NCBI GenBank assembly: GCA_041395245.1
Contig: JAWLAY010000004.1
Span: forward strand, 186,001 to 250,000
Reading direction: 5' to 3'
DNA length: 64,000 bases
From: Aquimonas sp041395245
GTDB lineage: Bacteria; Pseudomonadota; Gammaproteobacteria; Xanthomonadales; Xanthomonadaceae
This document shows, piece after piece, positions 1 through 7,662 of the stretch. The notes under the pieces were generated by a model that saw nothing but the letters and a program-made list of their open reading frames with translations, searched no databases and had not been told where the DNA came from. Within the stretch, counting starts at the first letter, position 1, and every line of letters starts with the position of its first letter. The translations under genes and the position numbers were made by a program.

Positions 1-229
1 GCCAGTCGAGCAGGATCATGCCCTGGATGGCGACCACCGCACTGGCGAAGGACAGCAACCACACCGCCAGCTTGTCGCCAAAGTGGCCGTGCCAGAACGC
101 CACCGCCGCACCACGAAGGCAGAACTTGGAGCGCTGACCGAAGAACCCGAAGCCCAGTCCGACGACGGCACCCGTCATCGCGAGCACGGCAGGCTCACCC
201 CAGCGATCAATCCACGCAGTCCAGTCCAT
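1..229 (-). CDS. YeeE/YedE family (TsuA-like) membrane transporter, N-terminal part
   Basis: Only the first 76 residues are present; the gene runs off the left edge. The ATG at 229 is preceded by GAGG with six bases of spacing. The protein opens with a short polar segment, then a glycine-rich membrane helix (AVVGLGFGFFGQRSKFCLRGA), then a second helix. The SKFC motif at the end of helix one is typical of YeeE/YedE proteins, which import thiosulfate or other sulfur species across the inner membrane. A sulfur-uptake role comes from the family, not from this fragment. It is transcribed away from the riboswitch-nrdAB unit. Confidence 0.75.
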   Translation of the reverse strand, partial: MDWTAWIDRWGEPAVLAMTGAVVGLGFGFFGQRSKFCLRGAAVAFWHGHFGDKLAVWLLSFASAVVAIQGMILLDW

Positions 230-392
230 GCATCACCTCGGCACCTTGTTCGCCGGTATTGCAACATGCCAGTGCAAGCGAGGATTGATCCAGCGCAATT
301 GCACTGCAGCGCAAGCGCACGTGACTGGAACAGCGACTGCGGACCTATGGATCAGCATATTGTGTTGACCTGACCTGGAAACCCCAATATCT

Positions 393-630
393 TGTGGTCG
401 TTGGTGTTTCTGGCGCCCGCCAGAAACCGAAGAGGGAAGCCGGTGTGAATCCGGCGCTGCCCCGCAGCGGTCAGCGGAAACGAACCCATCATTGGCACTG
501 GGCCTTGGCCTGGGAAGCGATGGGCTAGGCGAAGCGCAAAGTCGTCATTCATCTCGAGCTGCCCTTGGCCGCTCGCACTGGACAGACGACCTGCGCTTCA
601 GGTCCGCAAGCCCGAAGACCTGCCGACAGA
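393..630 (+). promoter_or_regulatory. Cobalamin (adenosylcobalamin) riboswitch upstream of nrdAB
   Basis: The hallmark blocks of a B12 riboswitch appear in order. They are GGGAAGCCGGTG-TGAATCCGGC-GCTGCCCCGCAGCGGT near 434-470, CACTGGGCCTTGGCCTGGGAAG near 497-518, and AAGCCCGAAGACCTGCC at 608-624. The last is the same as the end of the E. coli btuB element. The leader continues about 250 bases to nrdA and contains a GATGAC/GTCATC stem just before the Shine-Dalgarno region. In known cases such an element lowers expression when cobalamin is plentiful. Here it would switch the B12-independent reductase off. Confidence 0.9.
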
Positions 631-884
631 CCGCGCTCATGCACATCGCGCGGTGTCCGGCCATACGGGTCTTCGCGGTAAGACGGTCGGGATGCAGGCG
701 GCGCCGTCGGGCGCGGCCCCTTCCTGCCGTTCTCCGGTCATGGACTCCGCAACGCCCGAGGGGGCGTGGTCGTGCCGCCTGCGCGTCCGCATCCCGCCGA
801 CGCCCTGCGCCACGCCTGCGCGCGCTCGTTCCGATGACTTCGAGGGAGGTCATCGGGCCTGTGCCTGACGCAGGAGTTCATCGC

Positions 885-3308
885 ATGACCAGTCCTACCG
901 CTGTCGAGTCCACGGCCGTTGCGCCCTCGCCCAATGCGGGATACGAAACGCTGCAGCTAACCCCACCGTTCGCGCCCACCGGCATGGCAGTGACCAAGCG
1001 CAATGGCCGACGCGAGCCGGTCGACCTCAACAAGATCGTCCGTGCCATCCAGCGCTGCAGCGACGGTCTGTTCGCGATCGATCCGATGCGCGTCGCCACA
1101 CGCACCATTTCCGGCCTGTATGACGGTGCCAGCACGCGCGAACTGGATGAGCTCTCGATCCGCACCGCCGCCCTGCTGACAGCGGAAGAGCCGGAATACA
1201 GCCGATTGGCCGCGCGACTGCTCTCGGCCTATATCAGCAAGGAAGTCTCGGGCCAGGAGATTCACGCCTTTTCGCAATCGATCACGCGTGGCCACGAAGT
1301 AGGCCTGATCAATGATCGACTGCTCAGCGTCGTGCAAACCCATGCTCGCAAGCTCAACGACGCGCTGGATAGCGACTTCGACCGGCACTTCGACTACTTC
1401 GGTCTGCGCACGCTCTACGACCGCTACCTGCTGCGTCACCCGCATTCGCGCAAGGTGATCGAAACGCCGCAGCAGTTTTTCCTGCGCATCGCCTGCGCCC
1501 TGAGCGGCGATGTCAGCGAGGCACTGGCCCTGTATCAACGGCTGGGCAACCTCGACTACATGCCCAGCTCACCGACCTTGTTCAACGCCGGGACCACGCA
1601 CGAACAACTGTCGAGCTGCTTCCTGCTCGACTCGCCACAGGATTCGCTGGAATCGATCTACCAGCGCTACGGCGAGATTGCCCAGCTCAGCAAGTTCAGC
1701 GGCGGCATCGGTGTGTCGTGGACCCGCGTGCGCTCGCGTGGCTCGCTGATCCGCTCGACCAATGGACACAGCAACGGCATCGTGCCCTGGCTGAAAACAC
1801 TCGACTCCTCGGTGTCCGCCGTCAATCAGGGCGGCAAACGCAAAGGCGCGGCCTGCGTGTATCTGGAAACCTGGCACGCCGACATCGAGGATTTTCTGGA
1901 GCTGCGCGACAACACCGGCGATGAATCGCGTCGCACCCACAACCTCAACCTGGCCAACTGGGTGCCCGACCTGTTCATGCAGCGCGTCGAAGCCGATCAG
2001 GACTGGTCGCTGTTCGACCCGAACGTGGTCCCCGAACTTACCGACCTGTACGGCGACGACTTCGCTCAGGCCTATGCGCAAGCCGAGGCCCAGGGCAAGG
2101 CAAGCCGGACGATTCCGGCGCGCAAGCTGTACGCACGGATGATGCGCACGCTGGCCGAAACCGGCAACGGCTGGATGACCTTCAAGGACCACTGCAACCG
2201 CACCAGCAACCAGACCGCCCGACCCGGCAATGTGATCCATCTTTCCAACCTGTGTACCGAGATTCTGGAGGTCACTTCCGAAGGCGAGACCGCCGTCTGC
2301 AACCTGGGCTCGATCAATCTCGCGCACCACATCGACAGCGAAGCCGACCACGGTCGCGGCGCATTCGATTTCGACAAGCTGGCGGAGACCGTGCGCCTCG
2401 CCGTGCGTCAACTCGACCGCGTCATCGACCTCAATTTCTACCCCATCGACAGCGCCCGTCGCGGCAACCTGCGCTGGCGTCCGGTGGGTCTGGGCTGCAT
2501 GGGACTGCAGGATGTGTTCTTCCGCCTGCGGCTGGCGTTCGACAGCGAGGAGGCCCGCACCCTGTCCCAGCGCATCGCCGAGCACATCTACTTCCACGCG
2601 CTGCACGCCTCCTGCGAACTGGCACAGGAACTTGGCGCCCACGCCAATTTTGCCGACACCCGCGCAGCGCGCGGCGAACTGCAGTTCGATGCGTGGAACG
2701 TGGTGCCAGAGAACATGGCACGCTGGGATGCATTGCGTCAGCGCATCCAGCAACACGGCTTGCGCAACTCGCTGCTGATCGCGATTGCACCGACCGCGAC
2801 CATTGCCTCGATCTGCGGCTGCTACGAGTGCATCGAACCGCAGGTCAGCAACTTGTTCAAACGCGAGACGCTTTCAGGCGACTTCCTGCAGGTCAATCGC
2901 CACCTGGTGCAGGAACTCAAGCAGCTCGGCCTGTGGACCGCCGACATTCGCGATGCCATCAAGCTCGCCGACGGCTCGATCCAGGCCATCGACGCCATTC
3001 CCGCCAGCCTGCGCCAGATCTACCGCACCGCCTGGGAATTGCCGATGCGCAGCCTGATCGACATGGCCGCCGAGCGCGGCGCCTTCATCGACCAGTCCGC
3101 CTCGCTCAACCTGTTCATGGAAAGCCCCCACATCGGCGCACTGTCGTCGATGTACATGCACGCCTGGAAACGCGGCATCAAAACCACCTACTACCTGCGC
3201 TCACGACCAGCAACCCGAATCGCCAAGACGACCGTGAACGCCTACACGCCGTCCGAAGCGGTGAGCTGTTCGCTGGAAAGCCCCGAAAGCTGCGAGGCCT
3301 GTCAATGA
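885..3308 (+). CDS. nrdA: Ribonucleoside-diphosphate reductase, class Ia alpha subunit
   Basis: The 807-residue protein reduces ribonucleotides to deoxyribonucleotides with the NrdB radical subunit. An ATP-cone (about residues 35-125, MAVTKRNGRREPVD) gives allosteric activity control. The catalytic cysteines align as C245 (SSCFLLD), C457 in NLCTEI (thiyl cysteine flanked by N455 and E459) and C472 (AVCNLGS). The radical-transfer tyrosine pair is Y769-Y770 (TTYYLRS), and the tail ends in a redox CEAC pair. The start at 885 follows CAGGAG. The open frame upstream of 885 runs through the riboswitch and is not coding. nrdB follows after 358 bases that hold two repeats. Confidence 0.95.
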   Translation: MTSPTAVESTAVAPSPNAGYETLQLTPPFAPTGMAVTKRNGRREPVDLNKIVRAIQRCSDGLFAIDPMRVATRTISGLYDGASTRELDELSIRTAALLTAEEPEYSRLAARLLSAYISKEVSGQEIHAFSQSITRGHEVGLINDRLLSVVQTHARKLNDALDSDFDRHFDYFGLRTLYDRYLLRHPHSRKVIETPQQFFLRIACALSGDVSEALALYQRLGNLDYMPSSPTLFNAGTTHEQLSSCFLLDSPQDSLESIYQRYGEIAQLSKFSGGIGVSWTRVRSRGSLIRSTNGHSNGIVPWLKTLDSSVSAVNQGGKRKGAACVYLETWHADIEDFLELRDNTGDESRRTHNLNLANWVPDLFMQRVEADQDWSLFDPNVVPELTDLYGDDFAQAYAQAEAQGKASRTIPARKLYARMMRTLAETGNGWMTFKDHCNRTSNQTARPGNVIHLSNLCTEILEVTSEGETAVCNLGSINLAHHIDSEADHGRGAFDFDKLAETVRLAVRQLDRVIDLNFYPIDSARRGNLRWRPVGLGCMGLQDVFFRLRLAFDSEEARTLSQRIAEHIYFHALHASCELAQELGAHANFADTRAARGELQFDAWNVVPENMARWDALRQRIQQHGLRNSLLIAIAPTATIASICGCYECIEPQVSNLFKRETLSGDFLQVNRHLVQELKQLGLWTADIRDAIKLADGSIQAIDAIPASLRQIYRTAWELPMRSLIDMAAERGAFIDQSASLNLFMESPHIGALSSMYMHAWKRGIKTTYYLRSRPATRIAKTTVNAYTPSEAVSCSLESPESCEACQ

Positions 3309-3389
3309 ATGGCATCACCTTGAGAAAGCGCGCAGGGACGACGCAACTCTCCGCTCGTCACCTGCATGAGGAAGCTCCACCTCAGTGCT

Positions 3390-3473
3390 TCATACCCGCG
3401 AAGGCGGGTATCCAGCCGTTCGCAGTTCGACACACCTGCAAAGTTGGATTCCGGATCAAGTCCAGAATGACGG
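3390..3473. repeat. Dispersed palindromic repeat, copy 1
   Basis: The element begins TCATACCCGCGAAGGCGGG and ends with GGATTCCGGATCAAG followed by TCCAGAATGACGG. It is about 84 bases long, with a hairpin at each end. A second direct copy lies 163 bases downstream and related elements occur at 10313 and 16188. It sits between nrdA and nrdB and has no coding content. Confidence 0.85.
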
Positions 3474-3552
3474 AATGACGGATTGACGCAATCACATGAG
3501 GCCACCGTACCCCGGCTCGTCATACGCCCGAGGCCGCCTCAACCCCCGCTCG

Positions 3553-3635
3553 TCATACCCGCGAAGGCGGGTATCCAGCCGTTTGCAATTCACCAGACCT
3601 GCAACGCTGGATTCCGGATCAAGTCCGGAATGACG
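3553..3635. repeat. Dispersed palindromic repeat, copy 2
   Basis: This is a near-identical copy of the 3390 element in the same orientation. It starts TCATACCCGCGAAGGCGGG and closes with GGATCAAGTCCGGAATGACG. It ends about 30 bases before nrdB, so it would form a structured RNA in the nrdA-nrdB intercistronic region. Confidence 0.85.
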
Positions 3636-3666
3636 ACGTCCAACAACGCATTACCGGAGCTCCACC

Positions 3667-4695
3667 ATGCACACCGCCACACCCTCGCGTCCCCCACATC
3701 TGCTCGATCCGGGTTTCGAACTGACCCTGCGCCCCATGCGCTATCCGCAGTTTTACGAGATGTATCGCGATGCCATCCGCAACACCTGGACGGTGGAAGA
3801 GATCAACTTCCAGATCGACATCAGCGATCTGCACGACAAGATGACGCCCGCCGACCGGCATGTCATCCATCGTCTGGTGGCCTTCTTCGCGACCGGCGAT
3901 TCCATCGTGTCGAACAACCTGGTGCTGAATCTGTATCAGCATCTGAATGCGCCCGAAGCGCGCATGTACCTGTCGCGGCAGTTGTACGAAGAAGCGCTGC
4001 ATGTGCAGTTCTATCTGACCTTGCTCGACAACTATCTGCCCGACCCGGACGACCGCTTCAAGGCCTTCGCCGCCGTCGAAAACATCCCCTCGGTCAAACA
4101 GAAGGCCGACTTCTGCTTCAAATGGATCGACAGCCTCCAGGACCTCCGACGCATCGAAACTCGCGCGCAGCGGCGTCAGTTCCTGCTCAATCAAATCTGT
4201 TTCGCGGCCTGCATCGAGGGTTTGTTTTTCTTCGCTGCGTTTGCCTACGTCTATTACTTCCGCTCACGCGGACTGTTGCCGGGATTGGCCTCCGGCACCA
4301 ATTGGGTGTTCCGCGACGAAAGCTGCCATATGGCCTTTGCCTTCGAAAGCGTCCGCACCATCCGCCAGGAAGAGCCTGATTTGTTCGACGCCGAACTGCA
4401 GGCGCAAGTGGTCGACATGCTGAGCGAAGCCATCGAGTGCGAAATGCAGTTCGCCGAGGATGTGCTGTCTGGCGGCGTCGCGGGCATCTCGACCCGCGAC
4501 ATGCGCCAGTACCTGCAGCACTGTGCCGACCAGCACTTCCTCAAACTTGGCATGCCGAAGCGCTACCACGTCCGCAATCCACTGCCCTTCATGGAATTGC
4601 AGGACGTACAGGAGTTGACCAATTTCTTTGAACGTCGCGTGTCGGCCTATCAAGTCGGCGTGCAGGGCGAGGTGGCATTTGACGCGGCGTTTTGA
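3667..4695 (+). CDS. nrdB: Ribonucleoside-diphosphate reductase, class Ia beta subunit
   Basis: This 342-residue subunit houses the di-iron/tyrosyl radical cofactor that NrdA needs. Metal and radical residues match E. coli R2 with a constant offset of six: D78 (TGDSIVSNN), E109 and H112 (EEALHVQFY) and Y116, the radical tyrosine. The second half supplies the remaining ligands, in CIEGLFFF and RDESCHMAF. Having a tyrosine at 116 argues against the tyrosine-less class Ic type. The start follows CCGGAG. It is presumably co-transcribed with nrdA under the B12 riboswitch. Confidence 0.95.
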   Translation: MHTATPSRPPHLLDPGFELTLRPMRYPQFYEMYRDAIRNTWTVEEINFQIDISDLHDKMTPADRHVIHRLVAFFATGDSIVSNNLVLNLYQHLNAPEARMYLSRQLYEEALHVQFYLTLLDNYLPDPDDRFKAFAAVENIPSVKQKADFCFKWIDSLQDLRRIETRAQRRQFLLNQICFAACIEGLFFFAAFAYVYYFRSRGLLPGLASGTNWVFRDESCHMAFAFESVRTIRQEEPDLFDAELQAQVVDMLSEAIECEMQFAEDVLSGGVAGISTRDMRQYLQHCADQHFLKLGMPKRYHVRNPLPFMELQDVQELTNFFERRVSAYQVGVQGEVAFDAAF

Positions 4696-4795
4696 TCCAA
4701 AGCCGCTCTATGCAATGCAGGCGCCGACACGGGAATGTGCGGCGCCTTGTCGACGCCGCATCAGCAAACGCGGATCGCGTGCACCGTGCTCGCGT

Positions 4796-5131
4796 TCACG
4801 ACTTCAAACGATTCAGCGCTGCCAGCAGTTCCACTTCATCCAGCAGATTCAATGCCTGCAAACCAGCGCGCAGCAGTTCACTTTTCTTGGCGACCCGGCC
4901 CTGCGACTTGGCGCGCTGCTTCAGTTTGTCGATCAAGGCGAAGTCGTGTTCCGGCATCGAGAAGCGATCCTTGACCTTGCGAACCTTTTCCTTGCGAACC
5001 GGCGCGACGGGCTTGGTGGTCGCCTTCTTCTTGATAACGACCGGCGTAACGACAGGGGCCTTGGCGATCTTTCTGACCGACTTCTTTGCAACGGGCTTCT
5101 TGGGATTCTCGGCAACAGATACTTTCGACAC
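4796..5131 (-). CDS. Small lysine/alanine-rich basic protein with C-terminal helical domain
   Basis: The predicted 111-residue protein starts at GTG 5131, with GAGG six bases upstream. Residues about 10-55 are a low-complexity Lys/Pro/Ala/Val tail (KKPVAKKSVRKIAK) like histone H1-type proteins. Residues about 60-110 form a compact domain (FSMPEHDFALIDKLKQRAKSQG, split by length here, then KKSELLRAGLQAL) resembling short proteins common in Xanthomonadales. The basic tail suggests nucleic-acid binding, but that is inference and no function is known to me. It converges on nrdB and is divergent from pckG. Confidence 0.7.
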   Translation of the reverse strand: MSKVSVAENPKKPVAKKSVRKIAKAPVVTPVVIKKKATTKPVAPVRKEKVRKVKDRFSMPEHDFALIDKLKQRAKSQGRVAKKSELLRAGLQALNLLDEVELLAALNRLKS

Positions 5132-5411
5132 AAAGACCTCGGCGTGAAGTTTGGATCTCACACTGTAGGCGTCCGGGCATCGTGATGGATCACAGGAAGA
5201 TGACCGTTTGATGACATTGCATCGGAAAACGCCGCCGCAGCGTGCCGCGGCGCATGCCGCACAGCGACGTCGCGGCCGCTTCGCCCAAAGTGGACTGGAA
5301 TTGGACTTGTCTGATCGCCACTGAGCCGCTAGTGTCTGCGGCCCCCAACGATGTCGTCTGACGCCCCCGTTGCAGCCATGGGCGCTGCACGTCGGTCGAC
5401 CGGAGAAGTGG

Positions 5412-7193
5412 ATGTCCAGCCAGCTTGCCGCACTCAACCAGTGGGTTGAGGAAGTCGCCCGTTTGACCCAAGCCGATACGATTCACTGGTGCGATGGCAG
5501 TGCCGCTGAATATGACGAACTCGTTTCCCGGATGCTCGCCAGCGGCGAGCTGCATGCGCTGAACGCGGCGACACACCCGAACTGCTACCTGCATCGCTCG
5601 CATCCTTCGGACGTGGCGCGCGTCGAGCATCTCACCTTTGTCTGCACCTCGGATCGCGGTGACGCCGGTCCGAACAATCACTGGATGTCGCCCGCCGACG
5701 CGCACGCGAAAATGGATGCGCTGTTCGACGGTTGCATGAAGGGTCGCAACCTGTATGTGGTGCCGTATTGCATGGGACCGCTGGATTCGCCGCTGTCGCG
5801 TTGCGGCGTGGAGATCACCGACAGCGCCTACGTGGTCGCCAATATGCGCATCATGACCCGCATGGGCGCGGGCGCGCTGGCGCGAATCGAGCGCGAAGGT
5901 GCGGAACACGCGGCAGCGGGCCGAACCGGACCGTCGTTCGTGAAGGGGCTGCACTCCATCGGCGAACTCGATCCCGAGCGCCGCTTCATCATGCATTTCC
6001 CGGAAGAACTCAGCATCCAGTCCTACGGCTCGGGCTACGGCGGCAATGCGCTGCTGGGCAAGAAATGCCATGCCCTGCGCATCGCCAGTTATCAGGCCAT
6101 GCGCGAAGGCTGGCTGGCCGAGCACATGCTGATTCTCGGCGTACAGAACCCGCAGGGCGAGACGCGCTATCTGGCCGCCGCGTTTCCATCGGCGTGTGGC
6201 AAGACCAACCTGGCCATGCTGATTCCGCCGGAAACCTATCTCGCCGAAGGCTGGAAGGTCTGGACGGTGGGCGATGACATCTGCTGGATGCAGCCCGGTG
6301 CGGACGGTCGCCTGTACGCGATCAATCCCGAAGCCGGATTTTTTGGCGTGGCGCCCGGCACCAGTGCCAAGACCAATCCGAATGCGCTGGCGATGCTCGA
6401 CCACGACGCCATCTTTACCAACGTCGCCGTGGATGCCGAGCAGCGTCCGTGGTGGGAAGGTTTGCCGGGCGAACCGGTCACCGACTGGCAGGGCCGCGAA
6501 TACGACCCCGTAAACGGCCCCGCCGCGCATCCCAATTCGCGCTTCACCGTCAGCGCCGCGCAATGCGCCTCGGCCTCGCCCGCAATGAATGACCCGCAAG
6601 GCGTGCCCATCGACGCGATCATTTTTGGCGGACGCCGCGCCACCCTCGTCCCGCTGGTACTGGAAACCGAAAGCTGGACCCACGGCGTACTGGCCGGAGC
6701 CGCGATGGCCTCGGAAACCACCGCCGCCGCCACCGGCGCGGTGGGCGTGGTGCGTCGCGATCCGATGGCGATGAAACCCTTCTGCGGCTACCACTTCGGC
6801 GACTACTTCGCGCATTGGCTGAGCTTCGAAAAGCCCGGCGTGAAGCTACCCAAGGTGTTCCACGTCAACTGGTTCCGCAAAGGTGACGACGGCAAATTCC
6901 TGTGGCCCGGCTTTGGCGACAACATGCGCGTGCTGGAGTGGATTCTTGGCCGTTGTGACGGCAGCGCCGCCGCCGTCGAAACACCGATCGGCCGCATCCC
7001 CGCAAAGGGCGCACTGCGACAGGACGACCTCGCCATCAACGAAACCCAACTGCGCGCCCTGCTGCACATCGACGGCGAGGCCTGGCGCGACGAATTCCAC
7101 GACATCGGCGCCTTCCTGCAGGAACTCGGCGACCGCGTCCCGGTGGCACTGGAAGTGGAACGGCAGCGGGTGTTGGAGCGATTGAAACGCTGA
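5412..7193 (+). CDS. pckG: Phosphoenolpyruvate carboxykinase (GTP)
   Basis: The 593-residue enzyme converts oxaloacetate and GTP to PEP, GDP and CO2, the entry step of gluconeogenesis. The nucleotide loop FPSACGKTN carries the hyper-reactive cysteine C262 and K264. The GTP-type signatures GGRRATLVPLV and WFRKGDDGKFLWPGFGDNMR are present. Length matches the GTP family (about 600) and not the ATP-type enzyme. The ATG at 5412 is preceded by GGAGAA at good spacing; an in-frame ATG 42 bases earlier lacks one. It fits with the glyoxylate shunt and fadE genes in this window for growth on acetate or fatty acids. Confidence 0.95.
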   Translation: MSSQLAALNQWVEEVARLTQADTIHWCDGSAAEYDELVSRMLASGELHALNAATHPNCYLHRSHPSDVARVEHLTFVCTSDRGDAGPNNHWMSPADAHAKMDALFDGCMKGRNLYVVPYCMGPLDSPLSRCGVEITDSAYVVANMRIMTRMGAGALARIEREGAEHAAAGRTGPSFVKGLHSIGELDPERRFIMHFPEELSIQSYGSGYGGNALLGKKCHALRIASYQAMREGWLAEHMLILGVQNPQGETRYLAAAFPSACGKTNLAMLIPPETYLAEGWKVWTVGDDICWMQPGADGRLYAINPEAGFFGVAPGTSAKTNPNALAMLDHDAIFTNVAVDAEQRPWWEGLPGEPVTDWQGREYDPVNGPAAHPNSRFTVSAAQCASASPAMNDPQGVPIDAIIFGGRRATLVPLVLETESWTHGVLAGAAMASETTAAATGAVGVVRRDPMAMKPFCGYHFGDYFAHWLSFEKPGVKLPKVFHVNWFRKGDDGKFLWPGFGDNMRVLEWILGRCDGSAAAVETPIGRIPAKGALRQDDLAINETQLRALLHIDGEAWRDEFHDIGAFLQELGDRVPVALEVERQRVLERLKR

Positions 7194-7255
7194 GGCAATC
7201 GACCTACTCCACCCTCAGCCACCGGATCACCGAAGCCCGGCTATCGCCCCACCTC

Positions 7256-7279
7256 GGCACTCGCCAAGCGGCGGGTGCC
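7256..7279 (+). terminator. Hairpin downstream of pckG
   Basis: GGCACTCGCC and GGCGGGTGCC form a ten-base-pair stem (one G-T pair) closed by AAGC. There is no clear T-run after it, so it may act as a weak or Rho-assisted terminator or as an RNA-stabilising end for pckG. Confidence 0.45.
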
Positions 7280-7339
7280 AAGCCGTCGCGCTACCTGTCC
7301 CCGTGGCGACACAGGGACCGACGACTGGCCTGCTTGCGG

Positions 7340-7426
7340 TGATCAAGTTGGCGCGATGTGTCAGCGCTCCTCTCCCCTTGCGGGAGAGCGCCTATCGTTC
7401 GACTGCCTGACACATTGCGCTGATCA
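7340..7426. repeat. Long imperfect inverted repeat between pckG and glgP
   Basis: Outer arms TGATCA and GCGCGATGTGTCAG (7340-7364) pair with CTGACACATTGCGC and TGATCA (7407-7426). An inner GCGCTC...CTCTCCCC / GGGAGAGCGC stem lies between them. The result is an 87-base cruciform-like element with no open frame of note. The rest of the 469-base gap (7194-7662) holds the hairpin at 7256 and the operator at 7516. Confidence 0.6.
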
Positions 7427-7515
7427 GGCGGGCGCAAGCCTGTGCACGGAAAAAATCTAGGCCGCCGTTCGTGCGGCCAACACCGCCATCGCCGTCGCGA
7501 GCGGCCATATGCCAT

Positions 7516-7537
7516 GCAATGAATACGTTTTCATTGC
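7516..7537. promoter_or_regulatory. LacI-family-type operator upstream of the glg operon
   Basis: GCAATGAA-TACGTT-TTCATTGC has perfect eight-base arms. Its core TGAATACGTTTTCA has the central CG and TGAA/TTCA halves typical of LacI/GalR-family operators. It lies about 125 bases before glgP. A sugar-responsive repressor acting here is inference, and no regulator gene of that family is in the window. Confidence 0.5.
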
Positions 7538-7662
7538 CCGCCAGACGGGTGTGTCAGGCTTTACAGTCCCGGTCATAACTAGACACCGCAAAGCATGGGT
7601 GCAGCGTCAGCGATCTCGGGCGCGACAAACCAGTCAGGGCGGGTGATGAGGGGACAAATCGG

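Noticed and set aside
492..884. N-terminal extension of nrdA through the riboswitch
   Set aside because: The region matches a cobalamin riboswitch, has low coding character, and the ATG at 885 with GGAG gives the usual NrdA start.
5190..6815. A 541-codon minus-strand frame across pckG
   Set aside because: It is antisense to PEP carboxykinase, with no domain or start signal.
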